This document shows positions 8,595-17,600 of a stretch of DNA of 64,000 nucleotides, in pieces (the first letter of the stretch is position 1; each line of letters begins with the position of its first letter). Under the pieces are notes generated by a model that did not search any database, was not told the origin of the DNA, and worked only from the letters and a program-made list of their open reading frames with translations. Origin of the DNA: Nocardioides sp. 1609 (GTDB lineage Bacteria > Actinomycetota > Actinomycetes > Propionibacteriales > Nocardioidaceae); assembly GCF_004522105.1 (NCBI RefSeq), contig NZ_SPUJ01000008.1:1-64000 (forward strand), given 5' to 3'. The translations under genes and the position numbers were made by a program.

Positions 8595-9026
8595 TCAGGC
8601 GGGCGTGGCGAGGACGACGGTGTGTCCTCGTCGTCGCCACGCCTCGCCCGCGCGCTCGGCGGCGTCGGCCGAGACCAGCATCCAGACGTGGTCGTAGGCG
8701 GTGAGCACCTGCACCGCGATCGACTCCTCCGCGAGCGGCTCGAGCAGACCCACCAGCACGCCGGCGGTGTCGGCGGCACCGGCCGCGCCGGCGGCCTGGA
8801 ACCCGATCAGCCCCCGCACTCCAGGCACCTTCTTCGGCACGCTGCGCCCGGCGCAGACGACCGTGGTCGCCGCCGCGGTCGCGGTGATCGAGAAGATCGA
8901 GGACGACTCGGCCCACTCGGGGATGTCGGCGCCCGAGGCGAGCTTGAGGACGGCGATCTTCTCGGGGAACTGCTCGATGGTGAGCAGGCCGTCGGTCGGG
9001 ACGTCGGTCGGGTTGTCGGTGTTCAC
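8595..9026 (-). CDS. ACT-domain protein in the arginine operon (ACT_7/CASTOR-like)
   Basis: This 143-residue protein lies between argC and argJ, where most arginine operons have no gene. Its C-terminal half, including GVLVGLLEPLAEESIAVQVL, then TAYDHVWMLV and RRRGHTVV, reads like the ACT_7 (CASTOR-type) ACT domain found in amino-acid-binding regulatory proteins; the first half shows a second, weaker ACT-like stretch (FPEKIAVLKLASGADIPEW). No catalytic or DNA-binding domain is seen. The GTG start at 9026 overlaps the argC stop as GTGA. I infer an arginine- or ornithine-binding regulatory subunit, perhaps for ArgB or ArgJ, but the ligand is unknown. Confidence 0.8.
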   Translation of the reverse strand: MNTDNPTDVPTDGLLTIEQFPEKIAVLKLASGADIPEWAESSSIFSITATAAATTVVCAGRSVPKKVPGVRGLIGFQAAGAAGAADTAGVLVGLLEPLAEESIAVQVLTAYDHVWMLVSADAAERAGEAWRRRGHTVVLATPA

Positions 9027-10069
9027 GGTGCGATTCCCACTGTCGTCAGGCCCAGGGTCTCCTCGAGACCCAGGGCGAGGTTGAGGCACTGCACGGCTGC
9101 GCCGCCGGTGCCCTTGGCGAGGTTGTCGACGGCTCCGACGGCGACCAGTCGGCCGGCCGCCTCGTCGACGGTGACCTGCAGGTGCACGGCGTTCGAGCCG
9201 AGCACCGACTGGGTCTGCGGCCACGAGCCGGGCGGCAGGACGTGCACGAACGGCTCGTCGGCGTAGGCCTTCACGTACGCGGCGTGCGCGTCGTCGGCGG
9301 TGATGCTGCCCGCGGCCCCGCGGAGCGGGGCCGAGCAGGTGGCGAGGATCCCGCGCGACATCGGCACGAGCAGCGGGGTGAAGCTGACCCGGACGACGCC
9401 GGCCCCGGCGAGGGGCTGGAGGTTCTGGGTGATCTCGGGCGTGTGGCGGTGCACCCCGCCGACGCCGTACGCGCTGGCGTTGCCCAGCACCTCGCTGCCG
9501 AGCAGGTGGGTCTTCGCGGCCTTGCCGGCGCCGCTGGTGCCGGAGGCGGCGACGACCACGAGGTCGGGCTCGACCAGACCTGCGCCGAGCGCGGGCGCGA
9601 GGGTCAGCGACGACACGGTCGGGTAGCAGCCGGGGACGGCGATGCGCGTGGCGCCCCGCAGCGCGTCGCGCCGGCCGGGGAGCTCGGGGAGCCCGTAGGC
9701 CCAGGTGCCAGCGTGCGGGCCGCCGTAGAACCTCTCCCACGCGGCGGGGTCCTCGAGCCGGAAGTCGGCGCCGCAGTCGATCACCACGACGTCGTCGCCG
9801 AGCGCCTCGGCGATCACCGCCGACTGGCCGTGCGGCAGCGCGAGGAAGACGACGTCGTGGCCCGCGAGGACCTCGACCGTCGTCGGCTCCAGGACCCGGT
9901 CGGCCAGCGGCACCAGGTGTGGCTGGAGCGGGCCGAGGTTCTCACCGGCGTTGGAGCCGGCCGTCAGGGCGCCGATCTCGACCGCGGGGTGGCCGAGCAG
10001 GATCCGCAGGACCTCGCCCCCGGCGTACCCGCTGGCGCCCGCGACGGCTACGCGCGACTTCGTCGTCAT
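9023..10069 (-). CDS. argC: N-acetyl-gamma-glutamyl-phosphate reductase
   Basis: ArgC reduces N-acetylglutamyl phosphate with NADPH to the semialdehyde. The 348-residue product starts with the nucleotide-binding VAVAGASGYAGGEVLRIL and contains the catalytic Cys segment IAVPGCYPTVSSL near residue 150. Two ATGs are possible (10075 and 10069); 10069 is preferred because a TATTGT -10 box at 10082-10077 places the transcription start at or next to it, as for a leaderless mRNA, and because similarity starts with MTTKSRVAV. It is the first gene of the operon, directly behind the ARG box. Confidence 0.95.
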   Translation of the reverse strand: MTTKSRVAVAGASGYAGGEVLRILLGHPAVEIGALTAGSNAGENLGPLQPHLVPLADRVLEPTTVEVLAGHDVVFLALPHGQSAVIAEALGDDVVVIDCGADFRLEDPAAWERFYGGPHAGTWAYGLPELPGRRDALRGATRIAVPGCYPTVSSLTLAPALGAGLVEPDLVVVAASGTSGAGKAAKTHLLGSEVLGNASAYGVGGVHRHTPEITQNLQPLAGAGVVRVSFTPLLVPMSRGILATCSAPLRGAAGSITADDAHAAYVKAYADEPFVHVLPPGSWPQTQSVLGSNAVHLQVTVDEAAGRLVAVGAVDNLAKGTGGAAVQCLNLALGLEETLGLTTVGIAP

Positions 10070-10076
10070 GCGCATG

Positions 10077-10105
10077 ACAATACAGTCTGATGAATGTTCA
10101 TGCAC
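10077..10105 (-). promoter_or_regulatory. argC promoter with ARG box
   Basis: Positions 10104-10091 on the minus strand read TGCATGAACATTCA, which matches the ArgR half-site pattern TGAAT-N4-ATTCA with one mismatch; a second degenerate copy follows towards the gene. The -10 box TATTGT (10082-10077) is 7 nt from the argC ATG at 10069. The ARG box lies between the -35 position and the -10 box, so ArgR bound there would block RNA polymerase. No good -35 hexamer is seen. Confidence 0.7.
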
Positions 10106-10166
10106 ATCGGGGTGGTCCACGCGACGGGTCCCGGCGCCTGTCGGCGCCCGCGCCTACCGTGAGGAC

Positions 10167-10967
10167 ATGACGCGTCTCGCCTTCCCCGACTACCTCGACC
10201 GTATCCGCTCGGAGTCCGCCCGGCTCGCCGCCGTCCTCGCCGACTGTGATCCCGAGGCCCGGGTCCCGGCCTGCCCCGACTGGAGCGCCGACGACCTGCT
10301 GTGGCACCACTCCGAGGTGCAGTGGTTCTGGAGCGAGGTCGTCCGGCGACGGCCGGGCGGGCCGCCCGACGACGAGCTCCGGCGCGGCCGCGCCGACACG
10401 CACGCCGGGCTGGTGGAGCAGCACGCCCAGAGCTCGGCGTCGCTGGTCGACGCGCTCGCCCGGGCCGAGCCGACCGAGGCCGCCTGGACCTGGGCGCCGG
10501 AGCAGACCGTGGGCTTCACCTACCGCCGCCAGGCGCACGAGTCGTTGATCCACCGGCTCGACGCCGAGCAGACCGCCGGCGTCGAGTCACCGCTCGACCC
10601 GGCCCTCGCGGCCGACGGCGTCGCGGAGCTGCTGGAGGTGATGTACGGCGGCGAGGCGCCCGAGTGGGGTCGGATCGAGCCCGGCGCCCGGCACGTGCGC
10701 GTCGACCTCACCGACACCGGCCACGCCCTCTGGACCCAGCCGTGCACCTTCCTCGGGACCCACCCCGAGTCCGGGAAGGTCTACGACGGGCCGCACGTGC
10801 TGCTCGTCGCCGACCCCGGCACCGAGCCGGACGCCGTCGTCGCCGGCACCGCCGCCCACGTCGACGCGTGGCTGTGGAAGCGGCGCGAGCGCGACGGCAT
10901 CACCGTCGAGGGAGACCCAGCGGCGTTCGACGCCCTGCTCGCCGCCGTCAGCCCGCCGCTGGACTGA
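10167..10967 (+). CDS. MDMPI family (mycothiol-dependent maleylpyruvate isomerase-like) protein
   Basis: The 266-residue protein has an N-terminal DinB-like four-helix metal-binding domain (CPDWSADDLLWHHSEVQWFW, later RRQAHESLIHRLDAE with the His/Glu ligands) and a C-terminal MDMPI_C-like domain. Proteins of this family use mycothiol as thiol cofactor; the real substrate is usually unknown, and nothing nearby suggests maleylpyruvate metabolism. The start ATG at 10167 lies 6 nt behind TACCGT (10155-10160), so the mRNA is probably leaderless. It is divergent from argC and stands alone. Confidence 0.8.
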   Translation: MTRLAFPDYLDRIRSESARLAAVLADCDPEARVPACPDWSADDLLWHHSEVQWFWSEVVRRRPGGPPDDELRRGRADTHAGLVEQHAQSSASLVDALARAEPTEAAWTWAPEQTVGFTYRRQAHESLIHRLDAEQTAGVESPLDPALAADGVAELLEVMYGGEAPEWGRIEPGARHVRVDLTDTGHALWTQPCTFLGTHPESGKVYDGPHVLLVADPGTEPDAVVAGTAAHVDAWLWKRRERDGITVEGDPAAFDALLAAVSPPLD

Positions 10968-10976
10968 GCCGGCCCG

Positions 10977-11020
10977 GGGTCTCGTCGGCGCTCGCTGGCG
11001 CTCCCTCGCCCGACCTCCGG
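10977..11020. repeat. dispersed GC-rich intergenic repeat, copy 1
   Basis: This intergenic stretch (GGTCTCG, then GCGCTCGCTGGCGCTCCCTC, then CCTCCGG) resembles short repeats with a GTCTCGA...GCTCGCTGGCGCTC...CCTC...CCGG plan seen between genes in Nocardioides-like genomes. A second, longer copy is at 60380-60432. It lies between two convergent genes, where a transcription-end role is possible. Confidence 0.45.
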
Positions 11021-11024
11021 AGCG

Positions 11025-12521
11025 TCAGGAGCTCGCTGGTGCCGAGGGGTCGGCGGCCGGGCGGAACCAGTGCTGCGGCGCCGGTGCGGTGTTGGTCCAG
11101 ATGTGCTTGGTCTCGCGGTACTCCTCGAGGCCGGCGGCGCCGAGCTCGCGGCCGATGCCGGACTGCTTGTAGCCGCCCCACTCGGCCTGGGCGACGTAGG
11201 GGTGGTAGTCGTTGATCCACACCGTCCCCATCCGCAGCCGGGCCGCCACCCGCCGCGCCAGCGCCTCGTCGGTGGTCCACACGGCCCCGGCCAGGCCGAA
11301 GATCGAGTCGTTGGCCAGGGCGACCGCCTCGTCCTCGTCGGCGAAGGTCTCCACGGTCAGCACCGGCCCGAAGGACTCCTCCGACGTCACCGCCATCGAC
11401 GAGGAGCACCCGTCCAGGACGGTCGGCAGGTAGTAGAAGCCGTCGGCCAGCGCCGGGTCGTCGGGACGCCGTCCGCCACAGCGCAGCACGGCGCCCTCGG
11501 CGAGCCCGGCGGCGACGTAGGCCTCGACCTTGTCGCGGTGCGCCGCGCTCGTGAGCGGGCCGGTCTCGGCGTGCTCGTCGAAGGGCCCGCCGAGCCTGAT
11601 CCGCTCCGCGCGGGCGACGAGCTCGTCGACGAAGCGGTCGTGCAGGTCCTCGTGGACCAGCAGCCGGGCGCCGGCCGAGCAGACCTGCCCGGAGTGCAGG
11701 AACACCGCGGTGAGGGCGAGGTCGAGGGCGGCCTCGACGTCGGCGTCCGCGAAGACGATGTTGGGGTTCTTGCCCCCGAGCTCCAGCGCGACCTTCTTGA
11801 CCGTGCCGGACGCCGTGGCCATCAGCTGCTTGCCCGTGCTCAGGCCGCCGGTGAACGACACCAGGTCGACGCGGGGATCCTCGGCCAGCGGGGCTCCGGC
11901 GGAGGGGCCGGCACCGAGGACGAGGTTCGCGACGCCCGGCGGCACCCCGGCCTCCTCCAGGATCCGCACCAGGTGGATCGCCGTGTGGGGGGTGATCTCG
12001 CTCGGCTTGAGCACGAACGTGCAGCCCGCGACCAGGGCCGGCGCCACCTTCCAGGAGGTCTGGAGCAGCGGGTAGTTCCACGGCGTGATCAGGCCGCAGA
12101 CGCCGACCGGCTCGTGCACCACGACCGAGTGGGCGTCGTCCCGCCCGGTGTCGATAGTGCGCGGCTCGTCGGTCACGGAGGTGGCGTAGTGCCGGAAGAC
12201 CGAGACCACGTCGTCGACGTCGTACTCGCTCTCGACCAGGCGCTTGCCGGTGTCGAGCGACTCGGCGCGGGCGATCGCCGCCCTGTCCCGCTCGAGCAGG
12301 TCGGCGACGCGGGTCAGGACCGCTGCGCGCTCCGCGACGCTCAGCCCCGGCCACGGTCCGAGGTCGAAGGCCACCCGGGCGGCGCCGATCGCGTCGAGCG
12401 TGTCGAGCGCCGACGCCTCGTCGACCGTGCCGACCAGGGACCCGTCGGCCGGGCAGCGGATCTCCCGCGTCCCTCCCTCGGTCGCAGCCCGCCACCGGCC
12501 GCCGATGAACAGGTCCGGCAT
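11025..12521 (-). CDS. aldehyde dehydrogenase, betaine-aldehyde dehydrogenase-like
   Basis: The 498-residue protein is an NAD(P)-dependent aldehyde dehydrogenase with TPWNYPLLQTSWKVAPAL (cofactor binding), KVALELGGKNPNIV (general-base Glu) and HSGQVCSAGARLLV (catalytic Cys). The C-terminal WGGYKQSGIGRELG and the following KHIW segment are typical of betaine-aldehyde/gamma-aminobutyraldehyde-type enzymes, but the substrate is not certain and no choline or polyamine genes are adjacent. The ATG at 12521 has a good GGAGGAG ribosome site; upstream codons are not conserved. It stands alone, divergent from the ABC exporter. Confidence 0.88.
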   Translation of the reverse strand: MPDLFIGGRWRAATEGGTREIRCPADGSLVGTVDEASALDTLDAIGAARVAFDLGPWPGLSVAERAAVLTRVADLLERDRAAIARAESLDTGKRLVESEYDVDDVVSVFRHYATSVTDEPRTIDTGRDDAHSVVVHEPVGVCGLITPWNYPLLQTSWKVAPALVAGCTFVLKPSEITPHTAIHLVRILEEAGVPPGVANLVLGAGPSAGAPLAEDPRVDLVSFTGGLSTGKQLMATASGTVKKVALELGGKNPNIVFADADVEAALDLALTAVFLHSGQVCSAGARLLVHEDLHDRFVDELVARAERIRLGGPFDEHAETGPLTSAAHRDKVEAYVAAGLAEGAVLRCGGRRPDDPALADGFYYLPTVLDGCSSSMAVTSEESFGPVLTVETFADEDEAVALANDSIFGLAGAVWTTDEALARRVAARLRMGTVWINDYHPYVAQAEWGGYKQSGIGRELGAAGLEEYRETKHIWTNTAPAPQHWFRPAADPSAPASS

Positions 12522-12674
12522 GCAGCTCCTCCGTCGGTCCCTCGTTGCTCGGGCGCACCACCAGGTGCGACGAGCGACCACCCTGGCGGGGGCCCGTCGC
12601 CGGTGTCAACGTGACGTCCCCGCGCGCCGCCGGCCGGAGACGGTCGCGGCCTGTGCCGCACCCCCGCCGGGGCG

Positions 12675-12718
12675 TGAAACCGGCGTGAAGGCGACCTGAA
12701 ACCGGCCCGGCACAGTCT
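12675..12718 (+). promoter_or_regulatory. candidate SARP-type binding site and promoter of the ABC exporter
   Basis: Three direct heptamers, TGAAACC (12675), TGAAGGC (12686) and TGAAACC (12697), are spaced exactly 11 bp apart. A -10-like CAGTCT (12713-12718) follows the last heptamer after 9 bp, and the exporter ATG at 12726 lies 7 nt further. SARP regulators bind heptamer direct repeats with 11-bp periodicity about 8 bp ahead of the -10 box, so this layout fits well. The SARP-type gene lies just behind the exporter. Confidence 0.65.
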
Positions 12719-12725
12719 GGCCGGC

Positions 12726-13748
12726 ATGAACCGACTCACGCTCCCCGCTCCGCACGGGGCCGTCCCCGGCGGCGACACGCACGACCTGGCCGTCCACGCC
12801 ACCGGCCTGGTCAAGACCTTCGGTGGCGTCAATGCCGTCGACGGCATCGACCTGCAGGTGCGCCGCGGCGAGGTGTTCGGCGTCCTGGGGCCCAACGGCG
12901 CCGGCAAGACCACCATGATCCGGATGCTGGCCACCCTCCTGCCGATCGACGGCGGGGAGGCCAGCATCTTCGGCGTCGACGTCCGCCGCCGCGGCCACGA
13001 GGTGCGTCAGCTCGTCGGCGTCACCGGCCAGTACGCCTCCGTCGACGAGAACCTCACCGCCCGCGAGAACCTGTGGCTCTTCGCCCGGCTGCAGGGCATC
13101 CCCTCGCGGCGCGCGAGGGCGACCGCCGAGGAGCTGCTCGCGAGCTTCGAGCTGGAGACCGCGGCCGACCGGCCGATCTCCCAGTTCTCCGGGGGCATGC
13201 GCCGCCGTCTCGATCTCGCGGCCAGCCTCATCACCCGTCCCCCGCTGATCTTCCTCGACGAGCCGACCACCGGGCTCGACCCGCGCACCCGCGGCCAGAT
13301 GTGGGACACCATCCGCTCGCTGGTGGCCGACGGCTGCACCGTGCTGCTGACGACGCAGTACCTCGACGAGGCCGACCAGCTCGCCGACCGGATCGCGGTC
13401 ATCGACCACGGCCGGACCGTGGCGGAGGGCACGCCCGACCAGCTCAAGTCCGGCGTCGGGACCTCGACGCTCCAGCTGAGGCTCGCCGACACGACGCGCT
13501 CCGCCGACGCCGCGGACGTCGTCCGCCGGCTCCTGGGCGAGGAGCCGGCCCTGACACCGGAGTCCGGCGGCCTCAACGTCGCGCTCACCGACGCCGACCG
13601 CGCCGCCGACGTCCTCATCGCGCTGCGGCAGGCGCAGATCTCGATCGCGTCGGTCAGCGTCGCGAAACCCACTCTCGACGAGGTGTTCCTCGCCCTCACC
13701 GGCCGGCCCACCGACGACGAGACCACCACGACCCCGGAGGCCTCCTGA
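12726..13748 (+). CDS. ABC exporter ATPase, DrrA-type
   Basis: The 340-residue protein is the ATP-binding subunit of a DrrAB-like exporter. Walker A is GPNGAGKTT (around residue 60), the signature is FSGGMRRRLDLAASL and Walker B is LIFLDEPTTGLDP. The roughly 100-residue C-terminal extension after the nucleotide-binding domain is typical of the daunorubicin-resistance (DrrA) subfamily. The substrate is unknown; such pairs export drugs, lipids or natural products. The permease gene starts 1 nt after its stop. The start is probably leaderless. Confidence 0.92.
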   Translation: MNRLTLPAPHGAVPGGDTHDLAVHATGLVKTFGGVNAVDGIDLQVRRGEVFGVLGPNGAGKTTMIRMLATLLPIDGGEASIFGVDVRRRGHEVRQLVGVTGQYASVDENLTARENLWLFARLQGIPSRRARATAEELLASFELETAADRPISQFSGGMRRRLDLAASLITRPPLIFLDEPTTGLDPRTRGQMWDTIRSLVADGCTVLLTTQYLDEADQLADRIAVIDHGRTVAEGTPDQLKSGVGTSTLQLRLADTTRSADAADVVRRLLGEEPALTPESGGLNVALTDADRAADVLIALRQAQISIASVSVAKPTLDEVFLALTGRPTDDETTTTPEAS

Positions 13749-13749
13749 C

Positions 13750-14580
13750 ATGACGACGCTCCTTCCCTCCGCCGACCCCGGGTCGGCGACCGCCGAGCGG
13801 GTGCTCGCGCCCCACGTCTCGCTGCGCGACACCGTGAGCCAGACGCTCTCGATGGCGTGGCGCGCGACGAAGAAGATGCGCCGCAACCCGGAGCAGTTCT
13901 TCGACGTGACCTTCCAGCCGATCCTCTTCACCGCGATGTTCGCCTACATCTTCGGCGGGGCGATCTCGGGCGGCGTCGCGGCGTACCTGCCGCTGATCAT
14001 CCCGGGCATCCTGGCCCAGACGGCGCTGACCGCCTGCATGGCCACCGGCATCCAGCTGCGCGAGGACATGGACAAGGGTGTCTTCGACCGCTTCCAGTCG
14101 CTGCCTATCGCCCGGATCGCGCCGCTCGCCGGGCCGATGGTGGCCGACCTGCTGCGCTACGCGATCGCCGCGACGCTCACCGTCGCCGTGGGCCTGCTGA
14201 TGGGCTACCGCCCCGGCGGCGGCCCGCTCGGCGTCCTGGCCGGCATGCTGCTCACCGTCGTCGCGGGCTGGTCGCTGGCCTGGATCTTCACCTGGCTCGG
14301 CACGGTCGCGCGGACCGCGCAGAGCGTGCAGGGCATCTCGATGATGATCATGTTCCCGCTGACGTTCCTCTCGAACGCCTTCGTGCCGGTCGACACCCTC
14401 CCGGGCTGGCTCGCCGCCTTCGTGCGGGTCAACCCGGTCAGCCACGTCGTCTCCGCCGTGCGCGACCTGATGAACGACGGCGCGGTGACCGGCGAGGTCG
14501 CGTGGGCGCTGCTCGGCTGCGCAGTCGTCGTCGCGGTCTTCGCGCCGCTCGCGGTGCGCTCCTACAGCCGGACGGTGTGA
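13750..14580 (+). CDS. ABC exporter permease, DrrB/ABC-2 type
   Basis: The 276-residue protein is a six-helix ABC-2 membrane subunit. A cytoplasmic N-terminal part (VSQTLSMAWRATKKMRRNPE) precedes hydrophobic segments, among them FTAMFAYIFGGAI, LPLIIPGILAQTAL and MIMFPLTFLSNAFVPVDTLP; the last is the typical ABC-2 motif region of DrrB proteins. It forms the transporter with the preceding ATPase, from which it is separated by a single base. The transported compound cannot be predicted. Confidence 0.9.
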   Translation: MTTLLPSADPGSATAERVLAPHVSLRDTVSQTLSMAWRATKKMRRNPEQFFDVTFQPILFTAMFAYIFGGAISGGVAAYLPLIIPGILAQTALTACMATGIQLREDMDKGVFDRFQSLPIARIAPLAGPMVADLLRYAIAATLTVAVGLLMGYRPGGGPLGVLAGMLLTVVAGWSLAWIFTWLGTVARTAQSVQGISMMIMFPLTFLSNAFVPVDTLPGWLAAFVRVNPVSHVVSAVRDLMNDGAVTGEVAWALLGCAVVVAVFAPLAVRSYSRTV

Positions 14581-14581
14581 C

Positions 14582-14617
14582 CCGGCCGGGGCGGCCGGCG
14601 CGCGCGGCCGGCCGGCC
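14582..14617. terminator. GC-only palindromic stretch between convergent genes
   Basis: The 37 bp between the permease stop and the stop of the opposing regulator gene consist of overlapping GCCGGC palindromes separated by a GCGCGCG run. They can fold into a stable hairpin on either strand. There is no T-tract, so if it ends transcription it is not a classical intrinsic terminator. Confidence 0.35.
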
Positions 14618-17600
14618 CTACCCCAGCCGCGCGAGGGCGGCGCGGGCCGCGGCGACGACGTCGGCGCCGCGGCGGCCGTCGTAGGACGCGACCACGCGGT
14701 CGAGCTCGCCGGGGGCGGCGGCCTCGGCCGCGGCGGCGAGGGGCTCCCAGGCCATCGAGGGCGAGTAGCGGCTGTAGGAGCAGCGCTCGGCGAGGGCCAG
14801 CAGTCCGACGCCCCGGTCGACGTCGCCCTCGCGCAGCAGCGCCCACGCGCCCAGGCCGAGCAGCACGCAGCCGACCACGGGCAGGTCGAGGCGGACCCGG
14901 TCGGGGTCGAGCACCCGCTCGGCCTTGCCGAGCAGCGCCAGGTGGAGCAGGTCACCACCCCGGCCGCCGCCGTGGCGGGCGTGGGCGGTGAGCGCGGCGC
15001 TCTCGGCGAACAGGGTCCAGGGCTCGAAGCCCTCCTCGATCCGGAACCCCGGGAACCGGAGCACCCGCACGTGGGCGACGGCCTCGTCGTACAGCGCCAG
15101 ACCGTCGGCCACCTCGCCGCGGGCGAGCGCGAGCTCGGCGCGGGTGGCGGGGACGACGACGGTGCCGCCCCACAGTCCGGTGCTGCGGCGCGCGGCCATC
15201 TCGTCGAGCAGCCGCTCGGCGTCGTCGAGGCGGTCCGCGAGGATGGCGCCGTAGGCCAGGATCGCCCGGAGCTGGATGGCGTCGTCGTCGGCCTCGAGCG
15301 CGTCGAGGACGGCGAGCGCGGCGTGGGCGTGCGGGGTGGCGAGGTCCATGCGTCCCAGCTGCGAGTAGATCCCGGCGAGCTGGGTCTGCTGCAGGGCCCG
15401 GGTCCACGGGCCGTCGTCCTCGCGCCAGAGGTCGAGCGCGCGCAGCGCCGCGGCGGCCGCGCCCTCCGGGTCGCCCCGGTTCTCGAGGCCGTGGCTCGAC
15501 CACTGCAGCGCGAGCATCGCCAGGTGGCGGTCGGGGTCGTCGGCGAAGGCCATCAGGTCGGGATCGGTGATCTCGTCGGAGGCCGACAGCAGCCTCGACA
15601 GCGCCCGGGTGCCGGGGTCGCGCGACGCCGGCGCCAGGCGCTCGAACAGGGCCCGGACCCGCGGGGGCTGGGTCATCTCGGCGACCGCGGTGTTCATGAC
15701 CAGGACGCCGGCCGCGCCCGCCGTGGCGTCGGCCAGCTCTGCGGGCGGGTCCCACCCGTCCACCACCTGCTCGAACGCGTCGAGGACGGCGATCACCCGG
15801 GCGTGCTCGCCCCGGATCGTCCACGAGCTGCCGAGCGCCCCCAGCAGGACGACGGCGGTCTCCGGGTCGCCCTGCGCGAGCGCCTCGCGGAGCACGTCGG
15901 CGAGGTTGTTCTCCTCCACGACCAGGCGACGCACGACGGCCACCTGGTCCCGTCCGTACAGGCCGGTCGCGGCGCGGGCGGAGACGTCGACCGCCCAGGC
16001 CCGCAGCGCCGAGCGGGCGTCGTCGTGCTCGTCGACGTCGTCGAGGCGCTGGCGCCCGAACTCGCGCACCGTCTCGAGCATCCGGTAGCGCATCGCGTCG
16101 TCGTCGTCGCGCACCGTCACCAGCGACTGCCCGGCCAGCGACTCCAGCGCGGCGAGCGCCTCGGGACCGACCAGCGCCTCGGCCCCGTCGAGGGAGAAGC
16201 CGTCGTGGAAGACCGACAGCCGGCGCAGCGCGCGCTGGTCACCGTCGTCGAGCAGGTTCCAGGACCAGTCGATGACCGCGAGCAGGGTCTGGTGGCGGTC
16301 GGGTGCGCCGCGGTCGTGGCCGCGCAGCAGCGCGAACCGGTCGTCGAGGCGGCGGTCGATGTCCGCGACCGACATCGCCCGGACCTTCGCCGCGGCCAGC
16401 TCGATCGCGAGCGGGAGCCCGTCGAGCCGGGCCACCACCCGGCGCACGGCGTCCTCGTCGAGGCGGACGCCGGGGCGGGCGGCCTCGGCGCGCTGCCGGA
16501 ACAGCAGCACGGCGGCGTCCTCGTCGAGCTGGCGGAGCGCGAAGACCCGCTCGGCGGCGATCGCCAGCGGCGCCCGCGTCGTCGTGACCACCCGCAGGCG
16601 GCTGGTGGAGGCGACGAGGGCCGCGACCAGGTCGGCCACGGCGGCGACGACGTGCTCGCAGTTGTCGAGGATCAGCAGGGTCGGCGCCTGGTCGAGCTGC
16701 TGGGCGATCCGGCCGCGCACGTCGGCGCGCTGCTCGGCGGTGAGCACCCGCCGTCCGCTCACCGAGTCGCGGACGCCGAGCGCGGAGCCGACCTCGCCGA
16801 CGACGTCGTCCGGGGAGGCGACGCCGGCGAGCTCGACGAAGTGGACGACGGGCTGCTCGGCCTCGCGGCCGAGCAGGTGGGCCAGCCGGGTCTTGCCGAG
16901 GCCACCCGGCCCGAGGATGGAGGTGACCCGCGACTCGCGCACCAGGGCGCGCAGCGCCCGCACGTCGTCGTCGCGCCCGACGAGCGTGGTGGCGTCGAAC
17001 CGGACGCCGGTGCGGACCGGGTTGTCGGCGGCGAGCAGGTCGGCGTGCACGGCCTGGAGCGCGGGGCCGGGGTCGACGCCGAGGCGGTCGCGCACCGAGG
17101 TGCGGTGGGCCTCGTAGCGCGCCAGCGCGGTCGGCGCCCCGTGCACGGCGGCCTCGCTGCGCAGCAGCGCGGCCAGCGTCGCCTCGTCGGGCTCGGGCAC
17201 GCCGAGCAGCAGGGCGAGGGCCTCGGCGTGCTCGCCGAGCGCCGAGCACGCGCGGCCCAGGACACCGACCGCCTCGGCCTGCAGGGTGCGTGCGGTCGTC
17301 CGGGCGTCCTCGACGGCGTCCGGCGCGGCGCCGGTGTCCGCGACCGGGACGGCGAGCGCGGGCCGCGCGTGGTCACGGGCCCCGACGAGGTCACCGGCCT
17401 GCTCGGCACGACGGGCGAGGTCGACCGACCCGGCGAGCGACGTCAGGTCGACGTCGTCGGGGGCCAGGCCGATCCGGTAGCCGCCGTCGGCCCGGACCAC
17501 GGTCTCCGGCGCGGTCTGCGTCCGGGTCCGCGAGACGACGACCTGGAGCGCCTTCGCGGGGTTGGCGGGGACGTCGTCGGGGCCCCAGACGGCCTCGACC

